Source: Brachypodius melanocephalos (lineage: Eukaryota > Chordata > Aves > Passeriformes > Pycnonotidae). Taken from it: a DNA stretch of 64,000 nt. Position 1 is the first letter of the stretch; each line of letters starts with the position of its first letter. Positions 1 to 10,600 of this stretch are shown here, in pieces. The notes under the pieces are model-generated. The model saw nothing but the letters and a program-made list of their open reading frames with translations, was not told where the DNA came from and did not search any database. The position numbers and the translations under genes are program-made. The stretch is from NCBI GenBank assembly GCA_013398615.1, contig VZSR01001685.1, forward strand, positions 30,219,556 through 30,283,555. The letters are read 5' to 3'.

Positions 1-480
1 TTGTTTTCATAAACAAAATAAAAATAGAGGGGAGGAGGCATAAAAAAAGCTTTACTCTTCAATAACACCAAAAAGAAAGCCAGGAATAAAGTAATATTAA
101 TGCTAAGATGTAAACAATTTAGTAAAGGAATCTACATATCTTTAGGTTTTATTTCTGTGATGAAAATTATAATTCTTTTTGTCTTACTTCATGCTTTGTA
201 AGATTTCACCTTGAATTTGTACATGTTGTTCTAAAATAGCTAAAATGCACCATGTATTCTTTTCTTGGGATTTAAGAAGATCTCAGTCAACTTTATGATA
301 TTCTTCAGACTTTTATTAAAAATAAATTCATGCAAACAAAAAAAAAAGGTAGCAGATGAAAAGAAAGATAAAGCCTTTAAAACCAGAAGTTCTAATCAAC
401 GAGATACTGCAAACTAAGAATAATCCAGACGATTTAGTTCAAAGCATGAAAGTGTATTTTTATAATGATCCTACAATGTA

Positions 481-486
481 TTTATT
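481..486 (-). terminator. Candidate poly(A) signal for SLC7A13
   Basis: AATAAA on the minus strand, about 490 bases past the SLC7A13 stop codon. A second AATAAA lies at 312-317. Which is used cannot be told from sequence. Confidence 0.3.
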
Positions 487-730
487 CACTTATTGTATGA
501 TAATATTGATAATTATTTGTGCTGTGGTTGAGTAATTTCTATTATTGCAAGACTTTACACAACTTTTAACTGTGTTTTCAGGAACAAGAGAGAACATTTT
601 ACAGATTTTGCAAATTTAAGAGATCTTTTGCACTTATTAAATTAGTATACATACAAATTGATGTAATTATACAAACAGACACAAACATATATACATATTA
701 ACTTATTATGCTTATACCATGGTTTAATTG

Positions 731-793
731 ATGAGGCGGTGTTGGACTTGATGGCCTCAAAGGTCCTTTCCAACCTAGTTCATTCTGTGATTT
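731..793 (+). repeat. CR1 LINE 3'-end fragment
   Basis: It matches the common CR1 tail (ttggacttgatggcct ... tcctttccaac ... ttctgtgatt). The copy is a short 5'-truncated tail downstream of SLC7A13. The rest of 1-974 is AT-rich, with TA/CA-rich stretches near 660-700 and 795-860 and no gene seen. Confidence 0.75.
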
Positions 794-974
794 GTGACTG
801 TGCGTATACATACATATATGTGCATGTTTGAAATGTATGAGTATACATCTATATATGTATGTGCATGCATGCACACCTATATATCACAACAACATCTAAA
901 TTGTACTGTTTACAGTCTCAGTTACACAAAATCCTCTGTTGGCTCTTATTTGTACTGAGATTAAATATCTGCCA

Positions 975-2978
975 TTATTCACATTTGCCCTCAGCAGATC
1001 CATCAGGAGGACAGACTTCTAACAGGAGCTGTAAGTGGCAAGTAATTTTATCAAGAAATGCAAAACGCAATTTAAAATGTACAAAAGGCAGATAAACAAT
1101 AAGACTTCCAAGCATAAACAGGAAAGCGTAAATATATTGCAGGTTTGGAGACCAGACTATGGGAACTATAACCAGGAAGGAAGACATCGCCACCATCATA
1201 AATGGAACTGGTAAAAACACCTGTAACAGAAAGAAAAAAAAGTGGTTTAGGAAATGAATGATTCAACTGTGATTCTATTCTTCATTCACTAGAGTAACAA
1301 TGTGTTGTTCTTTGCCACAGTAGAGTACCATTTCTTATGGTGCTATAAATTAACCAAGGACAAGAGTCATCTGACTCAAATTGCCTATAAGAGAGGCATC
1401 TTTTAAAAATATTTCTTTAGGCTCCTTCTATTGTTGAGGGAGAGAGACAGGCAGTACTGGAAATCCATTTGTTCACGTATGATATTGTGGGTTCCTATAA
1501 GTCTCTCAGGGCTGGGTGCCTAGAAGCCTTCACAAAAAGCATACACTTCTAACCCAGCTTTCTGACTGCTGAACTAAGAGGAAATTCAACCTATCCTTAA
1601 TGACTGTGATTGTGTCAGGGATCAAAGTTTAATTAACTCTGAATGCCAATGGGTCCTATACTGTTCTTGTTACTGCTCCACACTGGTGTGGTTCCACATT
1701 GCACATCTCTCCCATTCTGCAAAGAACCATCTCATGTTTTCAAGTTCTCTGGGACAAAGACCATCTGTTTCTTTCTCTTCTTTCAATAGTGAAGCAAAAT
1801 TTTCAAACAAGGCTCTAAGCATTGAGATTATTATTTTTATTTTTGTGACTATCCACTTTGGATTTGCACTTCTTCTATAACTTTCGTATGCTACCCAGGA
1901 CTCTAAAAAAAGCCCTATAAAAATATTTTGCAACTTAGATCCATTTACTTTGTATGGTCGGTGTAGATGAGGTTCCCGGTATCGAAGTACAATCAGGCTT
2001 GCACAAGTCAATCCAATCATAAGCCAGGCAGAAAATCCAAAGTAATTTGTTAACATAATAAGGTCAGAGGGGATGATAAAAATGGATGCAATGATGGTTG
2101 AAAAAATCATGGCTGGTGCAGGAGTACAGGTGTGGACATTAAGCATGGATATTAAAAGAGGTAAATGTCCTGACTGACTTCCAGCATAGCTTAATCGCCC
2201 AAGTGTGAACATGCTGCTGTTGAGGGCACCAAATATTGAGACAGCAACAGAGAGAGGAATGATCCAGGCAACAGAGGGGATCACTCGATCAGCCCAAGTG
2301 ACAGCCACAGCAACTGCAAGAAAGTAAAGAATTAGTGTAGTACAAGTACCGTGTTCTGAATAACAGACTCAACAGGAACAAAACCTAAAATATAAGAAGC
2401 ACCTATTATTTATCAGCAATGTCTGCTTTTTCGTTGCAGTAGTTAAATACTAATCCAGTCCTAAGGGTATTTCATTCAGGTGCTAAACATTTCCTGGGAG
2501 GATGACAGCAAGATGGAGTGCTGTCTGCCAGAGCAAGCCTGGGAAAGCTGCAAGGGCCAACACCAGAGTCATGGAATGCCTAGCAGGAGTGAGCTGCATC
2601 TCACATCCTGCATCACAAACACACACACTGGGGCAAGGAAAGAAAATTAACTCCTTGGTCCCTGGTGTGACCATGGTGGTGACACAATCTGCTGTTAAGG
2701 AAACTGCCAACAGTAGCACATCTGCACTCAGAGATGAGTCAACAAATGTGCTATTAATGAGATCTTGCTTTGGGTGGAACTGGGAAATGTGAAAGATTGT
2801 TTCTAAACAAGAGGTATTCGATAATGCTTGGAAACTAGCTATAGCTGATATTGTAGTGAGATTTAGTGGGTCTATAACCAAATGCCATCATAGGTCTTAC
2901 AGTGTCCTGTGCCTCATAGGAAGTTATAGATGGAGAAAACAGTGCCCTCCCACCTCAAAAAAAAAAAAAAAACAAAAC

Positions 2979-3011
<33 letters not shown>

Positions 3012-6000
3012 CAAACAATATTGAAGGAACAAGAACAAGCAATGTTTGAAAAAGTGCTATAATTTTAAGGTTATCTTCTCAGCTGGCATAGATAATCACA
3101 GTTCCCCTGGTATGCATGGAGCTGGTCATGCCAGCTGGCAGCTGCTACTCATAGATAGTCTGGTATTTGCTGCCTCCTTCATTGTAGCATGCAAATGATC
3201 CATCTCTCCCAGCAGACAGCCTGACACTGGCTGAGCAATAATGTGAGGTTACTGAGTGACAGGTACACTTTTCTCATTTATATTAGTGAGCTTTTTGCAT
3301 AGGAAGAAAATGATTAAACCATCCAAATGAGGTATGGTTTTTGTCAGGCCTGTAGGCAAGGTATCACAGCTCAGTCTCATTACAGTGTGATTTAAAATGT
3401 GGTGCTTGGACAATCAAGGAGAAATACAGCTCCCTTTGGAGCTTTTCATGGCCAGCTTATTGGTATAGGATCTGGAATAGCCTTTACATACACTGGAATT
3501 TTGCATAGGCTCTTCTAAGAAATCACAATATTTATCATGAATAAAACACACTCAAAATGGCTACATTTTTGTGTCCTTAGTCTTTTCTACCTTCCTGAAC
3601 ATGTTGGACTTGTCCACCTCCTAAAGAGTAATGGCTTTAGTCTGAGACTCCATGAGATAGGGAAATAAGGAGGAGATAAGATTAAATCTACAGGAAAACA
3701 AAGACCATCTCTATACTTGGGACCTGACTTTCACATTATTTTCCAGGTTTTTGTACACTTCTGATTTCTTTTTAGACAGTGTAGGGAAAAGCCAACAATT
3801 TCAACAACCTGCCTGCATTCATCTAACTTGTGTCATACAGTAAAATAAAGAATTCTCTGTTAAAAGAAAATTAACCCAAATTTCTGGACTGTTAAGTTAG
3901 GTGAGTGCAAGTAACCCAGGGCATTGACATCAGATGGATATGTCAATGGGCCAGTCCTTTTTAATGAAAAAAAATATAATACATACCTGAGGAGACAATT
4001 TCCTTAGGTGTGAGGACAGTCAGATATGAGATGTTCACTAGTAAATAAAAAACAATTACTGCAGGAACAGCAGTCATCACAGTTAAGGGGATATTTCTGC
4101 TGGGGCTTTTCATCTCCTCTGAAAAATACAATTTAAAACAACAAATGAAGCAAACAGTGTGTCTTTAGCTTCTGCAAGTGCTTTTCCATGGAAAAAGAGT
4201 TTGACAAGACTGATACCAAAGTCCTGCCCCAATCTCTAATCATGGCTGCTAAATTCTCTGCTTCTGAAGTCCTACAGTGGTTCTCAAATAGGTTAATATC
4301 AAAGATTCTTAAACAATTTATTTTTATTTAGCTATTTTTAACTATTTTGGAAGGCAGGCTGGATGAAGGGTTGATTGAATCAAAAAATGACAAAAGAAGT
4401 GATAATTTCCCTTTGATTTATCACATATTTGACTTACATTAGAAAAGTGATTTGGAAGGAAATTTTCAAGTAGCCTTACTTGAAAATCACTAACTTAAAC
4501 ATGAAACTCTTAAGTCACATTATTTATTCTTACATCACCTCATGAATTCTGATCTGAAACTTTTTGAGCATATTTGCCTCTTCCTACTCAAAACCTTTCT
4601 CTTTGATCTTATATCAAGAAATACAGAACAGAAAAGACTGAAGGTATAGACATAAGAGCAATAATGCAATGCCTTTAAAAGGGGGCCATTCCCACATGGA
4701 TTCTGATGATTATTGTCTTTTCCAGGCCAAAGATGGTGGAGGAAAACTGTTTAGTGCTAAGCCTCACAACTACTCTTACCAAACAAGAGAAAAACAAATT
4801 TTGCAAGTGAATAACTCAGGCACACATTCCTGGGCATGTCATAGTCCCAGAAAAAGATGGAGCTGGTTTCAAGAAGCTTAATCTTCATTTAAAAGGTTCT
4901 TTTTAATCTCTTTCACTCTTTCCTCTTCATCCTTCTCCACTTCCCACTTCCCTCAGCGTTTACAATTTCCTCAGTATTATCAGCAAATAACTGATAAGAT
5001 GGAAGAAGTGAAAAGTCAAATGTGCAGCTCATTTAAACTCTTTTTAAGAGACAGAAATCTGTTTCTTCCTTCACATTTGATTGCTATCTTCTGCTCAGGA
5101 CATCAGGCTTGAGCCATGCTGGCTGTACTGCACAGAGACAAGACCAAAGGACCACAATAGTAGAAATCAGAAACTATCACAGAATTTGGGATTTATTTCA
5201 GATGTAGAAATATACTTATTAATTTTGAGCCCATAAGAAGATAATCACCAAAATTGCCAATTTAAATTTATCTTTCCATTTGTTTTGTTGCTTGTTGCAG
5301 TCTTGCCAGCCAGCTGGCACCTGATCCATCAGCTGAAGCTCACAGAAATGAAGTTATTGTTGAAGAATAGGAAACTCAGTTCAGTTCAGAACTACGGCAT
5401 AGGTTACATGTCTAAACAGCTGTGCTGCCTAATGTATGGCATTTATTAGTACTGCTAACTGATCAGAATAAATCAGTATTTTATCACAAATCTTGTATTT
5501 TCTCAGGTTTACAAACCAAAGTGCTTGCCTTTAAGGAATCCCTAAAGTTTCTAAACCATACTTTCCTGATTTATATATTTTTTTTAATTGCAGCCTATTT
5601 TTAAAGCTGGAGTACCTAGATTATGAAGACAACAGTCAGGTTTTTAAACATTAACCAAATTTTCGCATTATCCTCACCACCGAACTTTGTGGTATGCATT
5701 TAACACATTCAGTTTATTTAATGTTTTACATGATAGAGGTCAATGGATACAAATGGTTAAAGATATAACACCAATATCCACTAGCTTTCGATGTAATTCC
5801 ATGAATGTGATGATACTATAAAACTCTATTAATTTAACTTGTGGTGTCAATAACTAACATTATGAACATCATCTCTGTAGCTTTCACAAAAAAATGTTCA
5901 TTTATTACTGCCATATGTCAGCAGATACAGGATAGGGAAGTAAATAGATATTCAAAAACCTTTTGAATGTTAAAATTGAATACAAGGTCTATGAAAAAAT

Positions 6001-7261
6001 TTATATCACCTTCCATGGACCTCTCTTTACCCTTTATTAGACTTCAAAAAGTCTATTTTCCCAGGAAAATAAATCCCATAAAAGTACTACACTCTAACAA
6101 AATGCAAAATCAATTTGTCCATGTTCAAATCAGCTGGATAACCTCAGATAAGGCACAGATATTTAAACAAAAATTATCTATGCACACATAATTTGGCATG
6201 GATAACTTAATACTTTCCTAAAAATACACTGACATGGGCACTGAGAAAGACAAAATGAAAATTTTTAAGGTATGAAAAGTTCTGTTTATGTATGAGATTT
6301 AATATTAACTATTATGATTTCTCTTGCACTTCCCTGGAAATGTCAGCTTGGTTCTGCACAAAAAGCAGGAATTTTCCCCAGAGAGGAACAACGTCTCTTC
6401 TACCAGCCCCAACAAACATGCATGTAAAATGTGAAGAAGCCTGTGGTCTTGAAGCAGAGACATGTTCTCCCAAAACAAGCTGAGGAACACAAGAATGAGA
6501 ACTGCAGAACTAAATCTAAAGAAGAGGAGCAGAATACCTGCCACGTAATTGAGGGACCACCAGCCGCCGTACGCGTACAGCCCCTGGAAGAAGGCTTCGG
6601 CAACCTGGGAGGCATTGGGGATCTCTGAGCCAAACATGTCCTCAAACCTGGCCAGACTCTCCTTTTGCCTCGCAGTGAGGAGAACTATGCCACCGACAGC
6701 AATCACAGACAAGGCCATCATCTTCAGCAGAGTGAAAACTGTCTGCACCCACGCAGCCATTTTGACACTGAGGCCATTCAAAATCCCCAGGGACCAGAGA
6801 ACGGCCAAGGCCAAGCACTTCTTCAGCACGTCCGGTGCAGGACAAATGCCATAGAAAGGCTGCGTGGCATATTCAGCAAACAGCAAGGCTCGAGCAGCAT
6901 TTGATGCTGGCTTGGTAAACGTTGATGTCCAGATAAACATGAAGGCAGGCAGGGATCCAAGGCCTCTTTTGATATGGCTGTATTCTCCTCCGGAGAAGGG
7001 CAGAGCGGATCCCAGCTCCGCATAGCAGAGGGCACCCATCAGAGAAACCAGCCCAGATGCGGTCCAGATCGTTAGTGCGACGCCAACATTGAGTAAGGAA
7101 TGTTTTAACACCCCTGTGGGAGACACGAATATCCCTGCTCCAACAATCGATCCTACAATAAAACTTACCCCATCAAAATAACCTATATTTCTCTTGAGTT
7201 GTATCTTCGCTTTTTCTTTTCTTTGCACATCTTTGGGGTTATTGTTTTCTCCTTTTCCCAT
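975..7261 (-). CDS. SLC7A13: SLC7A13 (AGT1-type) amino-acid transporter, complete, 4 coding exons
   Basis: Coding exons in transcript order are 7261-6538, 4118-3987, 2313-1949 and 1220-975; all introns are GT-AG with consistent phase, and the product is 488 residues (human 470). It is a light-chain transporter of the APC/SLC7 family with about 12 membrane helices. Visible hallmarks are the helix-1 motif GAGIFVSPTGVL (residues 41-52), Cys140 at the position used for the disulfide to a heavy-chain partner, and EEMKSPSRNIPL before helix 6. The stretch YLLVNISYLTVLTPKE and then AVTWADR are nearly the same as human SLC7A13, and the four-exon layout agrees. The human protein moves cystine, aspartate and glutamate in kidney proximal tubule, paired with SLC3A1 (known for the family). 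The start ATG has a strong context (A at -3, G at +4). It is head-to-head with LRRCC1. No frameshift or internal stop was seen. Confidence 0.9.
1221..6537 (-). other. SLC7A13 introns
   Basis: Three introns: 6537-4119, 3986-2314 and 1948-1221. Apart from the A-rich run at 2957-3007 I see no other gene or clear recent transposon in them. Confidence 0.6.
2957..3007. repeat. Poly-A / (AAAAC)n simple repeat
   Basis: A run of about 16 A, then several AAAAC units, within the second SLC7A13 intron. It looks like an expanded retroposon tail, but no retroposon body is recognised beside it. Confidence 0.8.
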
Positions 7262-9248
7262 TTTTCCTGGGTTTTTTTCACAGCAGATTTCACTTTATTG
7301 CTAGCAGTCTGTCATAGCCCTGCTTGCTAGTGAAATGTTATGGGAAGCTTGGCTTAATCATTCAGAAAAGAAAGCATACTTTGGGTTTTGATGTCTCCTG
7401 TGTGAAGATAATTAACCAAATACTTCAAGAAACACTGGCAAATCATGTACATGTTGGTTTAATACGTACTCCAGAAATTATTAAGGTTTGCAGGTATTTT
7501 TAAAGAAAACATAAAAGATAAGGCAATTGCTCATTTCTCAGATAATTTTCATCAACAGATCTCACTTTGTTTTATGTACATCTTCAGAGAAAACCACAGA
7601 CATGAATAAATGTGACTTTTACATCAACCCTAAGGAAAGAGGAAGGATATGGCAGCACAAGGAAAGAAATCAACCTTCTGTGTATTATTGACAGTGACAT
7701 GAACATTAGATGAACAGCCTCGCACTATTTTTCTACCATCCATATAGAAAATGGGCAGTGATAACCAATGATCACCAGAATGTTTTGCCAAAATCTCATC
7801 AGTCACTGGATATATTGAAGCTTGTTTATACTTCACTCATTAAACACTGCCCTAGAAAGAAAATTAGCAGTTTGTTTCCCAGTTTTTTTCCTGAGCACTC
7901 ATTGTTAGACTAGTACTTAAGCATGTCCTAAGATGACATAAATCATCAGACACTGCTGTGAGGGAAAGAAGCTGTATCATAATTTTCATTTCTGCACGGG
8001 GGCTGTGGAACAGAAAGAGGAAGGATGGAAGCTCCCACCGGTGTGGCCTGTGTCTTTTAAGGTGTGGCCACTGATTTTTCTACATATTTAGAAAATATGT
8101 GCCAATCTGTGGTATATTTTGTGTTAGGAACTTCTCTTCAATCAGATATGGAGATATCATAAACCAACGATCTTTGTAAAAAAAATGCAATTACTCTTTT
8201 TAAAATATGTAAAAGAAAATGAGCAGAAAGAAGAAAACTAACTGAAAAGAAGCTCAGCATGGACGCTAAGGGTTGTGTAAGTGCTCAAACTCCAAACTGC
8301 TAACTAAAAGTTCTTACTTTTTGTCAGTCAAGTTGCAGAACCAGTTTTGTCCTGCAGGTCAAAGTTCAGCAGTGCAGTGAACAAAACTCATGTTTTCACA
8401 GGGGCCAACTTGAAAGACACAGTGATTCACACCAGTCCTGAACTGCAGGATTTTCACTCAAATACAAAATAAATTCATCTGAAAAGTTAGTTTACAGAAT
8501 ATGTCATCGTGTAAGAAACCTTTGTCTAAAATACACCTTTGCTAAAATGTGCACAGAATGTTCTTTTAATTGATTCAGTGACTTAAAGTGGGTTTCCGTC
8601 ATCACACAGAACCTTTGCAGCATGGTCAGTGACAGAATCTACAGCTCCAGAGCTGTACAAAAATTCTTCCATTTTCTCCAAATCCCCAGTACTCACTAAA
8701 TATTTTCCCCTTACAGACTACAAAAATTGTAGTTCTACAAGAATCAACCTCTACTTACTAAAACTTGCATAAATTTCAAATTGCATTTATTAATTTCATA
8801 AATTGTAGTATGTGTTTAAGTACACATTTACCATGCACTATTAACAATTCATAATAATTAAAATATTAATTCTCTAGTATTCACGATCAGGAAATTCAAC
8901 ATGGCATATTTTGAATGGTTAAAACACAATTTAATTTATTGTTTTGTTTCAGTGTCTTTTCTGGGTCTCCTACTCTGTGAATGCACACGTATTTTTTGAT
9001 ATCCAGCAATCTTACAACCCTCTGTGTATTCTGCCATGTACAGCTGGATTTGGATCACTATCTGAAAACAAATCAATGTTACACTGAATAGCATGGCAAA
9101 GAATGAATGCAACTGACTTTTTTCATTGATCATCCTAGAGTACGATTTCTGGTACAAAGGCATTTATGGAATCTCCCAAACAGCAGATTAATAAGGATTT
9201 TTTACTTCTGACAAAGCTCAGGAAGCCTCACTGAGATTATACCTTGGT
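7262..9248. other. Intergenic DNA between SLC7A13 and LRRCC1, distal part
   Basis: About 2 kb of AT-rich sequence upstream of SLC7A13. It should hold the SLC7A13 5' UTR and promoter, but I see no clear TATA box, CpG island or gene. Confidence 0.5.
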
Positions 9249-9405
9249 GGATGGGCACTGGCACAAGCTCTTTAGGGAAGAGGTCACAGTTCCAAGCCTG
9301 ACGGTCGCACAATGTTCTCAGGCACATGGTGTGACTCTTGGGGATGGCCATCGATGATCCCTGTGTGTTCCTTCCATCTCAGGATATTCTGTGATTCTGT
9401 GAAAC
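9249..9405 (+). repeat. CR1 LINE 3' end
   Basis: The end carries the typical CR1 motif (gatgatccctgtgtgttcc ... aggatattctgtgattctg). The upstream part, with atgttctcaggcacatggtg, is also typical of a CR1 subfamily tail. Truncated at the 5' side. Confidence 0.7.
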
Positions 9406-9459
9406 ACTTAACACCGGGTGAGCTTTAGAAAATACTGAAGGGCCCCTCACGTCCCCAGT

Positions 9460-10084
9460 GTTGGAACCCTGGGGGCTGAAAATTTCAGGCTTTGAGCTGA
9501 GAGGTGCTGACCCTTAGGCAAGCACCACATTTGACCTGAGGCCTTGGAGCAGGCTTCCGAGATTGTGTGATGGCACAGGGGTTGTGGGGGTGTAGTTTGA
9601 GTGGTGTTGCATGATCTCACAGGGTGAAAAACTTGGATTTAGGATTTTAGTACATAGTAATGTGTGTGAGCCAAAACAGAGGATTTCGGGTGTTGTGTGG
9701 GTGCTTCTTCTTCCCCTTCCTCCTTCTTCTTCATGGGTTTAGGTGGTTTTCTGTAATTAGGTAAAAAAGGTCCGCATTGCTGGCCTTAGGTGGTCATTAT
9801 TAGGTCAAAAGTATAAATATATGTGTCACCTTGTTATTGGGTAATTATCACTTCAATAGCCTTGAAAAGTTAGAAGCACTCCATTTTACCTCGTTTCTCT
9901 AACTCGCTAATCGGAGTTCAGGCCTCATGAGACTGTAAATAGATAAACAACCAAGTCCAAACTCGAAATCTATGTCTCCCCTGTCTCTCATCCTAACCTC
10001 ATCAGAGATAAAGAAAGCAGAACTGTAAAACCCCTGAGAAGAATTCAAAGCAATCAGGTCTGTAAAGCCGGCCCCTTCCTGGGC
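9460..10084 (+). mobile_element. Candidate solo LTR (endogenous retrovirus type)
   Basis: The segment could start with TG at 9459-9460. It holds a pyrimidine-rich stretch near 9707-9732, a TATA-like box TATAAATA at 9812-9819 and a GC-rich end. It resembles an LTR seen repeatedly in songbird genomes (recognised from memory). Both boundaries are uncertain and no flanking duplication was confirmed. No retroviral coding sequence is present. It sits just upstream of the LRRCC1 CpG island. Confidence 0.4.
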
Positions 10085-10200
10085 CGATGGCAGGAGGCGG
10101 CACGGAAGCGGCAGGAGGCAGCAGGAAAGCGGCAGGAAAGCCGCAGGAAAGCGGCAGGAGGCGGCAGGAAAGCGGCAGGAGGCGGCAGGAAAACGGCATA
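10085..10200. repeat. G-rich minisatellite next to the LRRCC1 promoter
   Basis: About ten imperfect units of 10-11 bases, alternating GCGGCAGGAAA and GCGGCAGGAG types. On the minus strand it gives repeated peptides in open frames, which is a composition artefact. It lies between the LTR-like segment and the CpG island. Confidence 0.85.
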
Positions 10201-10229
10201 GAGCAGAAAGAGGCTGCAGGAAGCGGGAG

Positions 10230-10600
10230 GGAGCTAGCAGAGACACGGGACCCTCCCTCGCTGCCCCGCGGGCTCCGGCAGCGCCGCCCCCCCGCGGCCG
10301 CGCCTGCCCGCAGCTGGAGCGGTGAGCGGGCTGAGGCGGGGCCCTGAGGCGGGGCTTTGAGGCGTTTGTGTCCCGGCCTAGGGCGGGGAGCGCTGCCGTG
10401 GGAGACGAGGGAGGTTTGAAGCGAGATGTGGTCAGCGCGGGCGCCTGGCGGGATGGCGGGGATTCCCGGCGAGCTCAGCCTCATGGATAAGGGCGTTAAG
10501 AGGTGAGTGCGGACGGGCCGGGGAGAGGGGAGGCCGCGGCAATGGGGGCCGAGCTGCCCGGCTGACGGTGGGCGCCTCTCTCCGCAGCCTGCGGGACGTG
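10230..10600 (+). promoter_or_regulatory. CpG-island promoter of LRRCC1
   Basis: GC-rich, CpG-dense sequence covering the first LRRCC1 exon, the kind of TATA-less promoter expected for a broadly expressed gene. The transcription start is not visible; it probably lies between 10300 and 10425. Confidence 0.65.

Noticed and set aside
6305..6537. Extension of SLC7A13 exon 1 beyond 6538
   Set aside because: The frame continues by chance, but the conserved protein resumes only after splicing at 6538 to 4118.
9899..10484. Minus-strand open frames of 115-160 codons rich in Cys, Arg, Phe, Pro
   Set aside because: They are produced by the minisatellite and the GC-rich promoter; no start context or similarity.
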